Made by a program: the position numbers and the translations under genes. From positions 124,001 through 188,000 of the forward strand of contig NZ_SSXX01000001.1 in assembly GCF_009469615.1 (NCBI RefSeq): a stretch of 64,000 nucleotides of DNA, in the 5' to 3' direction. The notes under the pieces were generated by a model. It was not told the DNA's origin. It saw only the letters and a list, made by a program, of their open reading frames with translations, and made no database searches. Source of the stretch: Dechloromonas sp. H13 (lineage in GTDB: Bacteria > Pseudomonadota > Gammaproteobacteria > Burkholderiales > Rhodocyclaceae). Below, one piece after another: positions 24,819-33,775 of this stretch (positions are counted from its first letter, which is position 1; every line of letters begins with the position of its first letter).

Positions 24819-26297
24819 ATGACGACCTCGTGCTCCTGCAAGACCTGGTTCAAGGCCATCGGCCTCGCCGTCGTGGTCATCGCCGTCATCGGCGCGATGA
24901 TCGGCTACGACCGCGGCTTCCGCGAATACCCGCAGCCCGACTGGGTGACGGCGACGCCGGAGATGCGCTTCAAGTACGGCTCGATCGGCGCCGAGCACGA
25001 CGCCGGCGTGCCCTACTGGATCTTCTACGTGCTGCCGCGCGTCTTCCCGGAAAAATTCGTCCAGGACGGCAAGGTCGCGCCTGGCGGCTACGCGGCGCTC
25101 GGCGTCGCCTGGGAACAGGGCCAGGAACTGCCGGTTGGCTTCACCAAGAAGACCATCGGTTTCGCCCGCGTCGCCAACAACTGCGCCGTCTGCCACACCA
25201 CCAGCTACCGCGTGTCGCCGGAATCGAACCCGGTGTTCGTCGTCGGCGGCTCGGCCCACACCGCCAACGTCCAGGGCTTCTTCCGGCTGCTCATCGACTG
25301 TGCCCGGGACCCGCGCTTCAACGCCGACATCCTGATGGCCGAGATCAACCGCGTCACCGACCTCGATTTCATCGACAGCCTGCTCTACCGCTTCGTCATC
25401 ATCCCGGTCACCAAGAAGCGCCTGCTCGAACGCGAGGCCCAGTTCGCCTGGCTCTACCGCCCCGACTTCCCGGAATGGGGACGCGGGCGCGACGACGCGA
25501 TGAACCTGACCAAGTACTTCATGATCCGGGCGCCGATGGACGACACCTTCGGCCCCACCGACATGCCTTCGGTGTGGAACCTGAAGAAATACGTCTGGGA
25601 CAAAGGCCACCGCATGAACTACGCCGGCGACAGCCACGACGCCTACTCGGTGGTGATGGATTCGGCGCTCGGCGTGCTCGGCGCGCCGCCCGCCGACAAG
25701 GCCGATTTTCTCACGCAGGTGCAGTGGCTGAAGGACTACATGTCGGAATTGCCGCCGCCGAAATACCCCTTCCCCGTCGACGCTGCCCGCGCCGCCGCCG
25801 GCAAGCCGCTGTTCGACGCCAACTGCGCCGCCTGCCACGCCAGCGAGCGGACCGGCACGCCGCTGCCGCTGGCCGAGGTCGGCACCGACCGCGGCCGCCT
25901 CGATTCATGGAACAAGGGCGCCGCCATCAAGGCCAACCAAGTGGTCCGGGAAATGGGGCTGGAACGGCGCGGGCTGGTCGAGGAAGACCTGATCGGCTAC
26001 ATCGTCCCCTTCCTCGATGGCATCTGGCTCAAGGCGCCCTACCTGCACAACGGCTCGGTCCCCACCCTGCGCGACCTGCTCGAACCCGCCGCGCAACGGC
26101 CAAAAGTGTTCTGGCGCGGCTACGACGTCTACGACCAGACCAAGGTCGGCTTCGTCAGCGACACGCCGGCAGCGCAGCGCATCGGCACGAAGCTGGACAC
26201 CGCCAGCAAGGGCGGCGGCAACCACGGACACGAGTTCGGGACAGCGTTGTCGGCCGAGGAAAAGGATGCCCTGGTCGAGTATCTGAAGACGCTTTGA
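24819..26297 (+). CDS. membrane-anchored di-haem cytochrome c, paralogue
   Basis: A 492-residue paralogue of the preceding protein: an N-terminal TM after a short Cys-containing head (TTSCSCKTWFK), haem motifs CAVCH at 122-126 and CAACH at 336-340, and the same LWLKAPYLHNGSVPTLRDLLEP...YDVYDQTKVGFVSD ending. The gap after the previous stop is 14 bases. A tandem duplication is likely, with both copies retained. It closes the five-gene cluster; a dispersed-motif copy follows at 26311. Confidence 0.88.
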   Translation: MTTSCSCKTWFKAIGLAVVVIAVIGAMIGYDRGFREYPQPDWVTATPEMRFKYGSIGAEHDAGVPYWIFYVLPRVFPEKFVQDGKVAPGGYAALGVAWEQGQELPVGFTKKTIGFARVANNCAVCHTTSYRVSPESNPVFVVGGSAHTANVQGFFRLLIDCARDPRFNADILMAEINRVTDLDFIDSLLYRFVIIPVTKKRLLEREAQFAWLYRPDFPEWGRGRDDAMNLTKYFMIRAPMDDTFGPTDMPSVWNLKKYVWDKGHRMNYAGDSHDAYSVVMDSALGVLGAPPADKADFLTQVQWLKDYMSELPPPKYPFPVDAARAAAGKPLFDANCAACHASERTGTPLPLAEVGTDRGRLDSWNKGAAIKANQVVREMGLERRGLVEEDLIGYIVPFLDGIWLKAPYLHNGSVPTLRDLLEPAAQRPKVFWRGYDVYDQTKVGFVSDTPAAQRIGTKLDTASKGGGNHGHEFGTALSAEEKDALVEYLKTL

Positions 26298-26310
26298 CGG
26301 CCGGCAGCGT

Positions 26311-26346
26311 CGGTTGCGGTCGACGTCCGGAAACAGGCAAAAATGG
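26311..26346 (+). repeat. bipartite motif copy D (intergenic)
   Basis: TGCGGTCGAC at 26315-26324, then ten bases and AGGCAAAAATGG. It lies 14 bases after the last cytochrome stop. Confidence 0.85.
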
Positions 26347-26426
26347 CGCCCGAACTTCTCCCGCCGAACGGAATCCAATCTGCAAGCCCCGGCAAGGCCG
26401 CCGGCATGCCCGTCAAGGAGGATGTC

Positions 26427-26666
26427 ATGGAAAGACCCGTGCATAACCTGAGCAACCTGTTCGCCCAGCTCGGCAAGCCCAACGACGAAGTTTCGATCGC
26501 GCGCTTCATCGAGACCCACGCCCCGCTGCCCGACAGCCTGCAGCTCCACGAGGCCACCTTCTGGACGCCCGCGCAGGCCGGTTTCCTGCGCGAGGCCATC
26601 CTCGAGGATGGCGACTGGGCCGAGGTCGTCGACGAGCTGAACAACGACCTGCGCGCACGGCACTAA
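26427..26666 (+). CDS. DUF2789 family protein
   Basis: A 79-residue protein matching DUF2789: HNLSNLFAQLGKPNDEVSIARFI near the start and FWTPAQAGFLREAILEDGDWAEVVD near the end. The start is set by AAGGAGG at 26415-26421, five bases before ATG. Upstream in-frame ATGs lie in the repeat-bearing spacer. The function of this family is unknown. It is 15 bases before fumC, so it may share its transcript. Confidence 0.85.
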   Translation: MERPVHNLSNLFAQLGKPNDEVSIARFIETHAPLPDSLQLHEATFWTPAQAGFLREAILEDGDWAEVVDELNNDLRARH

Positions 26667-26681
26667 AGCGGACGCCCCGCC

Positions 26682-28073
<1,392 letters not shown>

Positions 28074-28107
28074 CCCGGCCATTTCCCCGACGAGAAGGAG
28101 AACAAGC

Positions 28108-28452
28108 ATGAAAAACCGCCTCCACTTCGCCCCGCTGCTCGCGCTGGCGCTCGCATTCCCCCTCACCACCCTGGCCCAGGAAGGCTCGGTCAGCATCAGC
28201 GCGCCGGCCGACGGCGCCAAGCTGCAGGCCGCGGCCGACAACCGCGTCACCTACGAGATCGTGCCCGGCCCGAAGGGCGACCACAGCCACCTCTATGTCG
28301 ACGGCAAGGAAGTCGCCGTGCTGCGCGAACTGAAGGGCAGCGCCTCGCTCAAGACGCTGGCCGCCGGCCCGCACGAAATCTGCGTCAAGGTGGTGAACAA
28401 GAACCACACGCCGATCGGCGTCGAGAAGTGCGTCAAGGTCATGGTCGAATGA
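28108..28452 (+). CDS. small exported Ig-like protein
   Basis: A 114-residue protein with a Sec signal (FAPLLALALAFPLTTLAQ, cleaved near LAQ-EG) and one beta-sandwich-like domain (VSISAPADGAKL...HSHLYVDGKEV...HEICVKVVNKNH). Two cysteines near the end may pair. AGAAGGAG lies before ATG. It is 34 bases after fumC and 36 bases before a small membrane protein. Function unknown; similar short periplasmic domains occur in copper-handling and adhesive proteins, but no metal motif is clear here. Confidence 0.75.
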   Translation: MKNRLHFAPLLALALAFPLTTLAQEGSVSISAPADGAKLQAAADNRVTYEIVPGPKGDHSHLYVDGKEVAVLRELKGSASLKTLAAGPHEICVKVVNKNHTPIGVEKCVKVMVE

Positions 28453-28488
28453 CGGCGGCCTGAACCATCTTTTCTGGGCGCGGCGACC

Positions 28489-28902
28489 GTGGATCCCCAG
28501 AACCTGGCCTACGCCCTGGTCCAGCTGGTGCACAACTTCGGCGCCGTGGCAATCGTCGGCGGCGCCGTCGCCGCTCACTGGCTGGTCCGCGACGCCCCCG
28601 CTACGCAGCGCTGCCTGGCCTGGCTGGTGCTCGGCGGCTGGCTGGCCCAAGCTGCCAGTGGCGCCAGCTTCGGCGCCGTCAGCTACCACTTCTACGGCAA
28701 ATTCCCCGACATCCACGCCATCGCCCGCGGCGCGCTGTTCATCAAGCTGGCCTGCGCGGCGGGCGGCGTGTTGCTGGCCACCGTCTACCTGCAGCGTGCC
28801 ACCGGTTGGCAGCCCGCCAGACGCGCCTTGGTCTGGACCCTGCTGCTCCTCCTTGGCGTCACGGCCCTGGCTTCGGCGGCGTTTCTGCGCTGGTTCGCCT
28901 GA
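28489..28902 (+). CDS. small four-helix membrane protein, GTG start
   Basis: A 137-residue integral membrane protein with four hydrophobic helices (about 10-35, 42-60, 80-98, 110-132). GTG 28489 is the only plausible start, because the first methionine codon otherwise lies well inside. It is downstream of the Ig-like gene and may form an operon with it. No family is recognised. Histidines in the first helix and loop (VHNFG, AHWL, YHFYG) could bind metal or haem, which is speculation. Confidence 0.7.
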   Translation: MDPQNLAYALVQLVHNFGAVAIVGGAVAAHWLVRDAPATQRCLAWLVLGGWLAQAASGASFGAVSYHFYGKFPDIHAIARGALFIKLACAAGGVLLATVYLQRATGWQPARRALVWTLLLLLGVTALASAAFLRWFA

Positions 28903-28967
28903 ACGCCTTGCGCTCTTCCACGCCAATTGGCGCTACATGATGCGTGGTGAAACCCAAGGAGGCCCGC

Positions 28968-29387
28968 ATGTTCATGATTGACTACAAACGACTCAGTTGG
29001 TGGTACTGGCTCGTGACCGCCTGCCTGCTCACCGCGGGCGTCACTGGATACCCATTCGGCTTCACATTGGCAATCGGCCTCACGGTATTTCAGTTGATTC
29101 ACTTCACGATACGCGAGCACAACGTTACCGCCTTTCCGGTCCAGGTCCGGTTTTGGTACTTGATGCTTCTTCTTGTTGCCTTTCCGGAACCTCTACGGAT
29201 CATTTACTGGGTACCCACGATTGGAACGTGGGCGCAACTGATATTCGGCTATTGCGCAATGGCGCGCTGCGTATCCCTGCTGCCGTGGAATCGGCATGAA
29301 TCGTTTTCGCTTGACCTGCTGGCGAGAACGTTTCTTTCACGTCCGGTTCGCGGAAACATCATGCAGGGTTTGCCGCCCGCAAAGTAG
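28968..29387 (+). CDS. small membrane protein
   Basis: A 139-residue protein with about three membrane helices (WYWLVTACLLTAGV, FTLAIGLTVFQLIHF, FWYLMLLLVAFPEPL). ATG 28968 has AAGGAGG at 28956-28962; an earlier in-frame ATG at 28944 has none. Function unknown. Its end abuts a decayed integrase, so it marks the left edge of the integron remnant. Confidence 0.7.
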   Translation: MFMIDYKRLSWWYWLVTACLLTAGVTGYPFGFTLAIGLTVFQLIHFTIREHNVTAFPVQVRFWYLMLLLVAFPEPLRIIYWVPTIGTWAQLIFGYCAMARCVSLLPWNRHESFSLDLLARTFLSRPVRGNIMQGLPPAK

Positions 29388-29705
29388 GCAAGCATTTGGG
29401 CTTGATCGGGCGGTTCAGCTTCTCCAGCCACGGCAACTCAAGCTCAAGCACATCGCGGTACAAAAAACCAGCGCCGACAAAGCCCGCTGATGCGTGGAAA
29501 CCGCCACGTCCAGATGGGATGTCAAATGGCTAAAAACGCCCGAATCTCGTCCGCCCCCATCTCGCGATGGATGTCTCCGGCCATGAAAATTGACGAAACG
29601 CCTTATCCAGTCGACATAAGTCCGCTCCGTCCTTATGCTGTAATGCTTGTAACGAATCACCTCGCGAACCCGCCCAAGCAAGGTTGGTGGCTGATTTATA
29701 TCCAT
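29388..29705 (-). pseudogene. intI: decayed integron-type tyrosine recombinase (N-terminal part)
   Basis: On the minus strand the first about 45 residues match the N-terminal SAM-like domain of integron integrases (LLGRVREVIRYKHYSIRTERTYVDW, then RRFVNFHGRRHP). The reading then breaks. Family-like sequence resumes in other frames (MGADEIRAFL, then SHL...STHQRALSALVF, then LYRDVLELELPWLEKLNRP), which needs at least three small frameshifts. The catalytic half of about 200 residues is absent, so no active recombinase can be made. A LexA box lies just upstream at 29730-29745, as in SOS-controlled intI genes. Confidence 0.85.
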
Positions 29706-29729
29706 GAACTAATTTCCAGTTTAATATAA

Positions 29730-29745
29730 CTGTTCATATGTACAG
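29730..29745. promoter_or_regulatory. LexA (SOS) box of the former integrase
   Basis: CTGT - TCATATGT - ACAG is a full CTGT-N8-ACAG palindrome, 25 bases before the integrase start codon on the minus strand. Integron integrases are typically SOS-regulated through such a box. Confidence 0.8.
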
Positions 29746-29904
29746 TATATTCCTGAAAACCCAGAGGGCACGCGCGTTTTACGGTGCCGTGTTCGTCAGC
29801 TTATGCGGCGGTCGTCCGGCGTATACGTCAATAATGCCGTCTACATCACGTTAGCCCGCATAAACGCCTGTTCTTGCCAATTCGTAACAGAGGGGAGCCA
29901 TACG

Positions 29905-30201
29905 TTGAATAGCAGTTCTAACGAAAAGTGCAGCTTGATATTCGAGTATGCCAAAGCGTTGTATGGCGCACATCGGGCGTGGGTTCAGCTAGCTGATTCA
30001 AATACTTTGGATGCGCAAGCTCTCTTGTCACGAATGAATGAGGTTGCTAATCAAATCGTTCAGCTCGGTGGAAAAGTTGAAACGGGAACAGAGGCTTTAA
30101 GAACAAAGGGGCCAGTTGTAACTAACGCCGACGGAACGGTAATTCCTTACGAGGTCGGTCGCATGGAATCCGAACGGCTGCTCGGACTCAATAGAGGCTA
30201 A
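29905..30201 (+). CDS. first cassette protein, TTG start
   Basis: A 98-residue protein read from TTG 29905, chosen because GAGGGGAG lies 8 bases before it. The upstream in-frame ATG at 29803 would lie in the attI region. The protein is helical and polar (CSLIFEYAKALYGAHRAWVQL, SRMNEVANQIVQLGGKVE). I recognise no family and no signal or membrane segment. It is followed 58 bases later by an attC hairpin, the usual end of an integron cassette. Base composition is lower in GC than the flanking core genes, consistent with transfer. Confidence 0.65.
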   Translation: MNSSSNEKCSLIFEYAKALYGAHRAWVQLADSNTLDAQALLSRMNEVANQIVQLGGKVETGTEALRTKGPVVTNADGTVIPYEVGRMESERLLGLNRG

Positions 30202-30258
30202 ACGAGCATGCGAGACGTTTCATCATCTTTTCATTGGGCTCATTGAAGCCGATGTGCG

Positions 30259-30326
30259 GGCTAACCCATCGTTTCAGGGGACGCTCCGCCTATCGGCGGA
30301 GCGTCCCCTGAACTCAGACGTTAGAA
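30259..30326 (+). repeat. attC recombination site of an integron cassette
   Basis: R''-like GGCTAACCC (from 30259), then an 18-base arm (30273-30290), TATC loop, the perfectly complementary arm (30295-30312), then ACTCAGAC and R'-like GTTAGAA (30320-30326). The order, the AACTCA-type spacer and the CGTTAG end are typical of attC. The stem is unusually perfect. It separates the 98-residue cassette from the next one. Confidence 0.8.
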
Positions 30327-30383
30327 GTTAGAAATCACAGTCATTGGCCCACAGGAACAATTTCCAAACTAAAGGAGGCTGCG

Positions 30384-31013
30384 ATGCCGAGCTACGATGA
30401 ACTGAAGAGCGAACTCGAATCCATATCCAAGGTTGTTGATCGATTCCCCGAAACAGTCAAGCCACAAGTTTTTGATCTTCTCGTTCGGACTTTTCTAGGA
30501 CAAGCGCTGCAACTCTCAAGCAACGCCCCTCTCGCAAGCCCTTCTTCCCCTTCTGCAGCACCACCAGCAAAGAAGCGTACGAGACGGCGCAGTTCAGCTG
30601 AGAAGGTGGATAGCGATGGCGCACCTATTGAGAAAGTGGCGCCGAAACGAGGTGCATCGAAGGAGAGCTACAAACTTGACCGGGAGCTAAATCTTCGAGG
30701 GGACAAAAGCATTCCTGGTTTCAAGTCCTTTGTTGAGGAAAAGCAACCAGGATCAGCAAAGGAATTCAATGCAGTCGCTGTGTATTATCTGCAGAAGATC
30801 GTTGGGCTATCTCAGGTGACCCTCAATCACGCATATACATGTTACTCGGAGGTCGGGCGCCGGCCTCCTGAGGCCTTCCGGCAGAGTTTCATCGACACCA
30901 AGAACAAGGAAGGCTGGGTCGAGTTTGACAGCGAAGGAAATCTTCGCATTCCCCATCGAGGGTCGGTATTTGTTGAGCATGATCTACCCCGACAAAACAA
31001 GAATAAGAGCTAG
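30384..31013 (+). CDS. cassette gene, unknown two-domain protein
   Basis: A 209-residue protein. Residues 1-45 are helical. Residues about 50-95 are a Ser/Pro/Lys/Arg-rich linker with RTRRRSS. Residues about 100-205 form a second helical region (FKSFVEEKQPGSAKEFNAVAVYYL, YTCYSEVGRRPPEAF) ending in a short beta-like part (GWVEFDSEGNLRIPHRGSVFVEHDLP) that looks like a winged helix. AAAGGAGG at 30371-30378 sets the start. Its stop abuts the next ATG with no gap, so the two genes form one cassette. A nucleic-acid-binding partner or antitoxin-like role is only an inference. Confidence 0.65.
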   Translation: MPSYDELKSELESISKVVDRFPETVKPQVFDLLVRTFLGQALQLSSNAPLASPSSPSAAPPAKKRTRRRSSAEKVDSDGAPIEKVAPKRGASKESYKLDRELNLRGDKSIPGFKSFVEEKQPGSAKEFNAVAVYYLQKIVGLSQVTLNHAYTCYSEVGRRPPEAFRQSFIDTKNKEGWVEFDSEGNLRIPHRGSVFVEHDLPRQNKNKS

Positions 31014-31745
31014 ATGAAGCTAGAAACTTTTGCCAAATTGGCTGAAATCATCGATCAAACTGAGATCGAGAAGGTCCGATTGATAGCCTACTTTCAGCAC
31101 AAGGCCGTGGGGATGCGCGAGTTTGGTCTAGAAGATATCCGCTCTTGGTTTGAGAGTCTGCATCTCCATGCGCCGAATATTTCTCGCCTAAAGGGACGGA
31201 TAGAAAGATCTAAAAGCTTCGTCCGAGGGAGCAGTCCTGAATCATGGAAGCTACATGCGGCCGACCTAGATGAGTTACAGGGGCTATTTCCCGGCATCAC
31301 GAGCCATTCCGAAGAAGTCGAATCAACTGACTGCATCCTTCCCCGCTCGCTCTACGAAAACACCCGAGGTTTCATAGAGCTACTGGCCCGACAGATCAAC
31401 GCCTCCTACGAATACAACATTTTTGATGGCTGTGCAGTCCTTATGAGGCGGCTAGTTGAGGTCTTGCTGGTCTTGTCCTATGAGCACAACCAAATTGATT
31501 CAGAAATCCAAGATGGGAATGGCCAATATCTTCCACTGGAGAGAATCATTGCCAATGCCAAGAATCACACGACGCTACGGTTAGCCAGAGATACAAAAGT
31601 AATGCTGGATGAGTTGCGTAGCCTTGGTAACTTCGCAGCACACAAGATCTACTTTAACTGTCGTAGGCCAGACTTGCAGCGCGTAATCGGCAACTACCGC
31701 GCAACTGTGGAAGAGCTCTTGTATAAAAGTGGCATTCGCAGATAG
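31014..31745 (+). CDS. HEPN/DUF4145-like protein of the same cassette
   Basis: A 243-residue protein starting directly after the previous stop (TAGATG). Residues 1-85 look like a winged-helix region (EKVRLIAYFQHKAVGMREFGLEDI). Residues about 115-225 resemble DUF4145/HEPN helical domains, with LMRRLVEVLLVL and the ending motif LRSLGNFAAH (Arg202, His210). HEPN proteins are frequent RNases in toxin-antitoxin and phage-defence systems, where Arg...His forms the active site. With the preceding gene it makes a plausible two-gene defence or TA cassette. The assignment rests on this motif only. Confidence 0.6.
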   Translation: MKLETFAKLAEIIDQTEIEKVRLIAYFQHKAVGMREFGLEDIRSWFESLHLHAPNISRLKGRIERSKSFVRGSSPESWKLHAADLDELQGLFPGITSHSEEVESTDCILPRSLYENTRGFIELLARQINASYEYNIFDGCAVLMRRLVEVLLVLSYEHNQIDSEIQDGNGQYLPLERIIANAKNHTTLRLARDTKVMLDELRSLGNFAAHKIYFNCRRPDLQRVIGNYRATVEELLYKSGIRR

Positions 31746-31749
31746 GTCA

Positions 31750-31785
31750 AACACTACAACCGCCTTCTAATTCAAACGTTATGAC
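31750..31785 (+). repeat. degenerate second attC-like end
   Basis: GGTCAAAC near the HEPN-like stop and TTCAAACGTTATGACC (31770-31785) resemble the R'' and R' ends of attC, including the TTCAA-x-CGTTA arrangement. The paired arms between them are short or missing, so the site is probably decayed. Confidence 0.4.
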
Positions 31786-31820
31786 CACCTCTTCAACCGT
31801 TTGGCCTTTGCCACCCTGAC

Positions 31821-32942
31821 ATGGAAGCCTTGAACGCAGGCTTTAACGCCATCGTCGGCAGGATGCCGCCGACTGTAATGGCGATCTGGAGCGTGTTTGC
31901 ACTGCTCATGGTGATCGCTGTGCTGGTTGCCGTTTTTTACGAGCGGCGCCGCTTCGCCGCGCAGAACCAGGCCGGTGCCTGGCTGTTCGTGCGCCTTGCC
32001 ACCCTGCCGATTGCTGCCGCTGCCACCGCGGCAGTGGTGATCCCGGCGCGTGCCATCGGCGGGCCCGAGGCGCTGGCGGCGTTCTACCTGCTCGCTATCA
32101 CCGCCGGCCCGCTGGTTTATTTCGGCCTGCATTGGTTCGCCGGTCTGGCCGCTGGACTTGCGCGCAAGGATGGGCTGGCCATTGGCCTTTCAGGCTTGCT
32201 CATGGTGCTGGTGCCGGTGCTGCTCGCCAATCAGGTGCAACCCTGGGTGTTCAATCTGGCGCGCGCCATGGATGGAACTGGCGCTGCGCCAGGTTCAAAC
32301 TTTTCGCCCGGCGTGAAAAGGCCGCCGTTGCATCAGGTGCTTGAGCAACAGCGCTTCACTGTGCCGGAAATTGGTGAGGTCTGGACAGAGCGTTGGCAAG
32401 CCCCCGCCGGCGTGCGCATCGAACGCATCGAACTCAATGTGCGTGGCCAATATGTTCCGGTGGACAACGCAAGTTCCAATTATCTTTGCCGGAACGGCGA
32501 GGACGTCCATGTGTTCTGGCACGGCGCCGTGGCACCGGCGAACTGGCGAGTTCATTGGCGAGACGCCAACGACCAGCGCGCCTACTCGGACTGGACAATG
32601 ACACCACCCGTTGCGGCCACGGTTGCCTTCACGCCCGAATGGCTGCCCGATGGCTTTGCGCTGCCGGTGCGCGTGCCTGGCGGCCTGGTCACGTATTCCT
32701 GGATGCGGGAGAACGGCCGCGAGGATTCGCGGGGCGTCGTGGATCAATACGCTGCGGCCGGCACGGGTTCCCCGTGCGTGCAGACCTTGCGCCGGCCGGT
32801 CACCACCGAACAACCGCAGATCAGCGGCATGGGTTTGCGTCTGTGGCGTTTTGACACGCAGCAGATGCTTTACGCCCTGTTTCGCCGCCCGGCCGCCGCC
32901 GTCACCGTTTCGGCCGACACTCGCAGGGAGACGACTCCGTGA
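31821..32942 (+). CDS. unknown membrane protein with exoplasmic domain
   Basis: A 373-residue protein. Four hydrophobic helices lie in residues about 20-150 (VMAIWSVFALLMVIAVLVAVFY, then segments near 55-75, 85-110, 122-140). A soluble domain of about 220 residues follows (VPEIGEVWTERWQAPAGVRIERI ... YSWMRENGRED). No family is recognised. The GC content is like the core genome and unlike the cassette genes just upstream. It begins 36 bases after the last attC-like end, so it may be the old chromosomal flank or a further cassette. Confidence 0.65.
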   Translation: MEALNAGFNAIVGRMPPTVMAIWSVFALLMVIAVLVAVFYERRRFAAQNQAGAWLFVRLATLPIAAAATAAVVIPARAIGGPEALAAFYLLAITAGPLVYFGLHWFAGLAAGLARKDGLAIGLSGLLMVLVPVLLANQVQPWVFNLARAMDGTGAAPGSNFSPGVKRPPLHQVLEQQRFTVPEIGEVWTERWQAPAGVRIERIELNVRGQYVPVDNASSNYLCRNGEDVHVFWHGAVAPANWRVHWRDANDQRAYSDWTMTPPVAATVAFTPEWLPDGFALPVRVPGGLVTYSWMRENGREDSRGVVDQYAAAGTGSPCVQTLRRPVTTEQPQISGMGLRLWRFDTQQMLYALFRRPAAAVTVSADTRRETTP

Positions 32943-33029
32943 AGTTGCATGACACGGCAGCGAACCGGACGCTGCGCGAGGAAGCCGCGCAGCGCCGGTG
33001 ACATCAACGTAAGCCGCTCAAAGCGTAGA

Positions 33030-33061
33030 TTGACGATACGTACGCTAATACGTACCATAAT
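33030..33061 (+). promoter_or_regulatory. promoter and operator of the toxin-antitoxin pair
   Basis: TTGACG (33030-33035) is followed by a -10-like TACCAT or CATAAT (33053-33061). Two direct copies of ATACGTAC (33036-33043 and 33048-33055) lie 12 bases apart in the spacer. Such repeats fit autoregulation by the YefM-YoeB complex. Confidence 0.5.
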
Positions 33062-33085
33062 AACTCCCTCACCAGGAGAACAAAC

Positions 33086-33328
33086 ATGGCCACCCTTACT
33101 GCGAGTGAAGCACGCGCCAACCTGTATCGTCTAATTGACCAGGCGGCTGAATCACATCAGCCGATCCACATTGCCGGTAAGCGAACAAGTGCGGTTCTTC
33201 TATCTACCGAAGATTGGGACGCGATACAGGAAACGCTACACCTGCTCTCGGTGCCGGGCATGCGCGAATCCATCAAGGAAGGCATGGCCGAGCCTCTTGG
33301 CAAGAGCGCCACGGAGCTTGAATGGTGA
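33086..33328 (+). CDS. yefM: YefM/Phd-family antitoxin
   Basis: An 80-residue type II antitoxin. The N-terminal DNA-binding fold has TASEARANLYRLIDQAAESHQPIHI and LLSTEDWDAIQETLHLLS, classic for YefM. The acidic C-terminal tail binds the toxin. AGGAGA sits 7 bases before ATG. It overlaps the YoeB-like gene by 7 bases. It should neutralise the toxin and repress the operon through the ATACGTAC repeats. Confidence 0.92.
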   Translation: MATLTASEARANLYRLIDQAAESHQPIHIAGKRTSAVLLSTEDWDAIQETLHLLSVPGMRESIKEGMAEPLGKSATELEW

Positions 33329-33588
33329 GTTGGCAGGTGGTCTATTCGAAGCACGCACAGAAGGACGCGAAGAAACTGGCGACGGCGGGTCTGAAGGCAA
33401 AGGCACAGGAACCTCTGGCTGTCCTTGCCGCCGATCCGTTTCAAAACCCGCCGCCATACGAGAAACTGGTAGGGGATCTGGCTGGCGCATATTCACGGCG
33501 CATCAATATTCAACATCGCCTCGTCTATGAAGTCTTCCCCAACGAACGGGTGGTTCGTGTGCTCCGTATGTGGACGCACTACGAGTAA
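33322..33588 (+). CDS. yoeB: YoeB-family mRNA interferase toxin
   Basis: An 88-residue YoeB/Txe toxin. Conserved residues include WQVVYSKHAQKD, the GDLAGAYSRRIN loop, QHRLVYEV and the terminal WTHYE with the catalytic His and Tyr. YoeB cleaves mRNA in the ribosomal A site. It overlaps its antitoxin gene, so it is coupled. The length and active-site residues look intact. Confidence 0.95.
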   Translation: MVSWQVVYSKHAQKDAKKLATAGLKAKAQEPLAVLAADPFQNPPPYEKLVGDLAGAYSRRINIQHRLVYEVFPNERVVRVLRMWTHYE

Positions 33589-33687
33589 GGGCAGCTCGAT
33601 CCATCGTTGCATGGGACGCCCATCCTCGAGGAATTGAAAGGCCCCATAGGCCTCGACCGCCTTTCGGCACTGCTCTGGGCCGGCGTC

Positions 33688-33720
33688 TGCTGCGGTCGAC
33701 AGCAAAAAATGGTCAAAAAT
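33688..33720 (+). repeat. bipartite motif copy E (intergenic)
   Basis: TGCGGTCGAC at 33691-33700, ten bases, GGTCAAAAATG. It lies between yoeB and the convergent FKBP gene, next to a terminator hairpin. Confidence 0.8.
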
Positions 33721-33726
33721 GAAAAT

Positions 33727-33756
33727 GCCCGAACCGGGATGGATTCCGGTTCGGGC
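33727..33756 (-). terminator. rho-independent terminator of the FKBP gene
   Basis: GCCCGAACCGG (33727-33737) pairs with CCGGTTCGGGC (33746-33756). On the minus strand the stem is followed by ATTTTCATTTTT. It lies 20 bases after the FKBP stop. Confidence 0.8.
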
Positions 33757-33775
33757 CTCCTGGAAAAATCGATCG

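Noticed and set aside
23287..26297. Calling the two cytochromes latex-cleaving RoxA
   Set aside because: Only haem spacing and one C-terminal motif agree. They are shorter and membrane-anchored, and key oxygenase residues cannot be checked here.
30273..30312. Perfect 18-bp hairpin as a rho-independent terminator
   Set aside because: No T-run follows. The flanking GGCTAAC and CGTTAG ends and the ACTCA spacer fit attC better.
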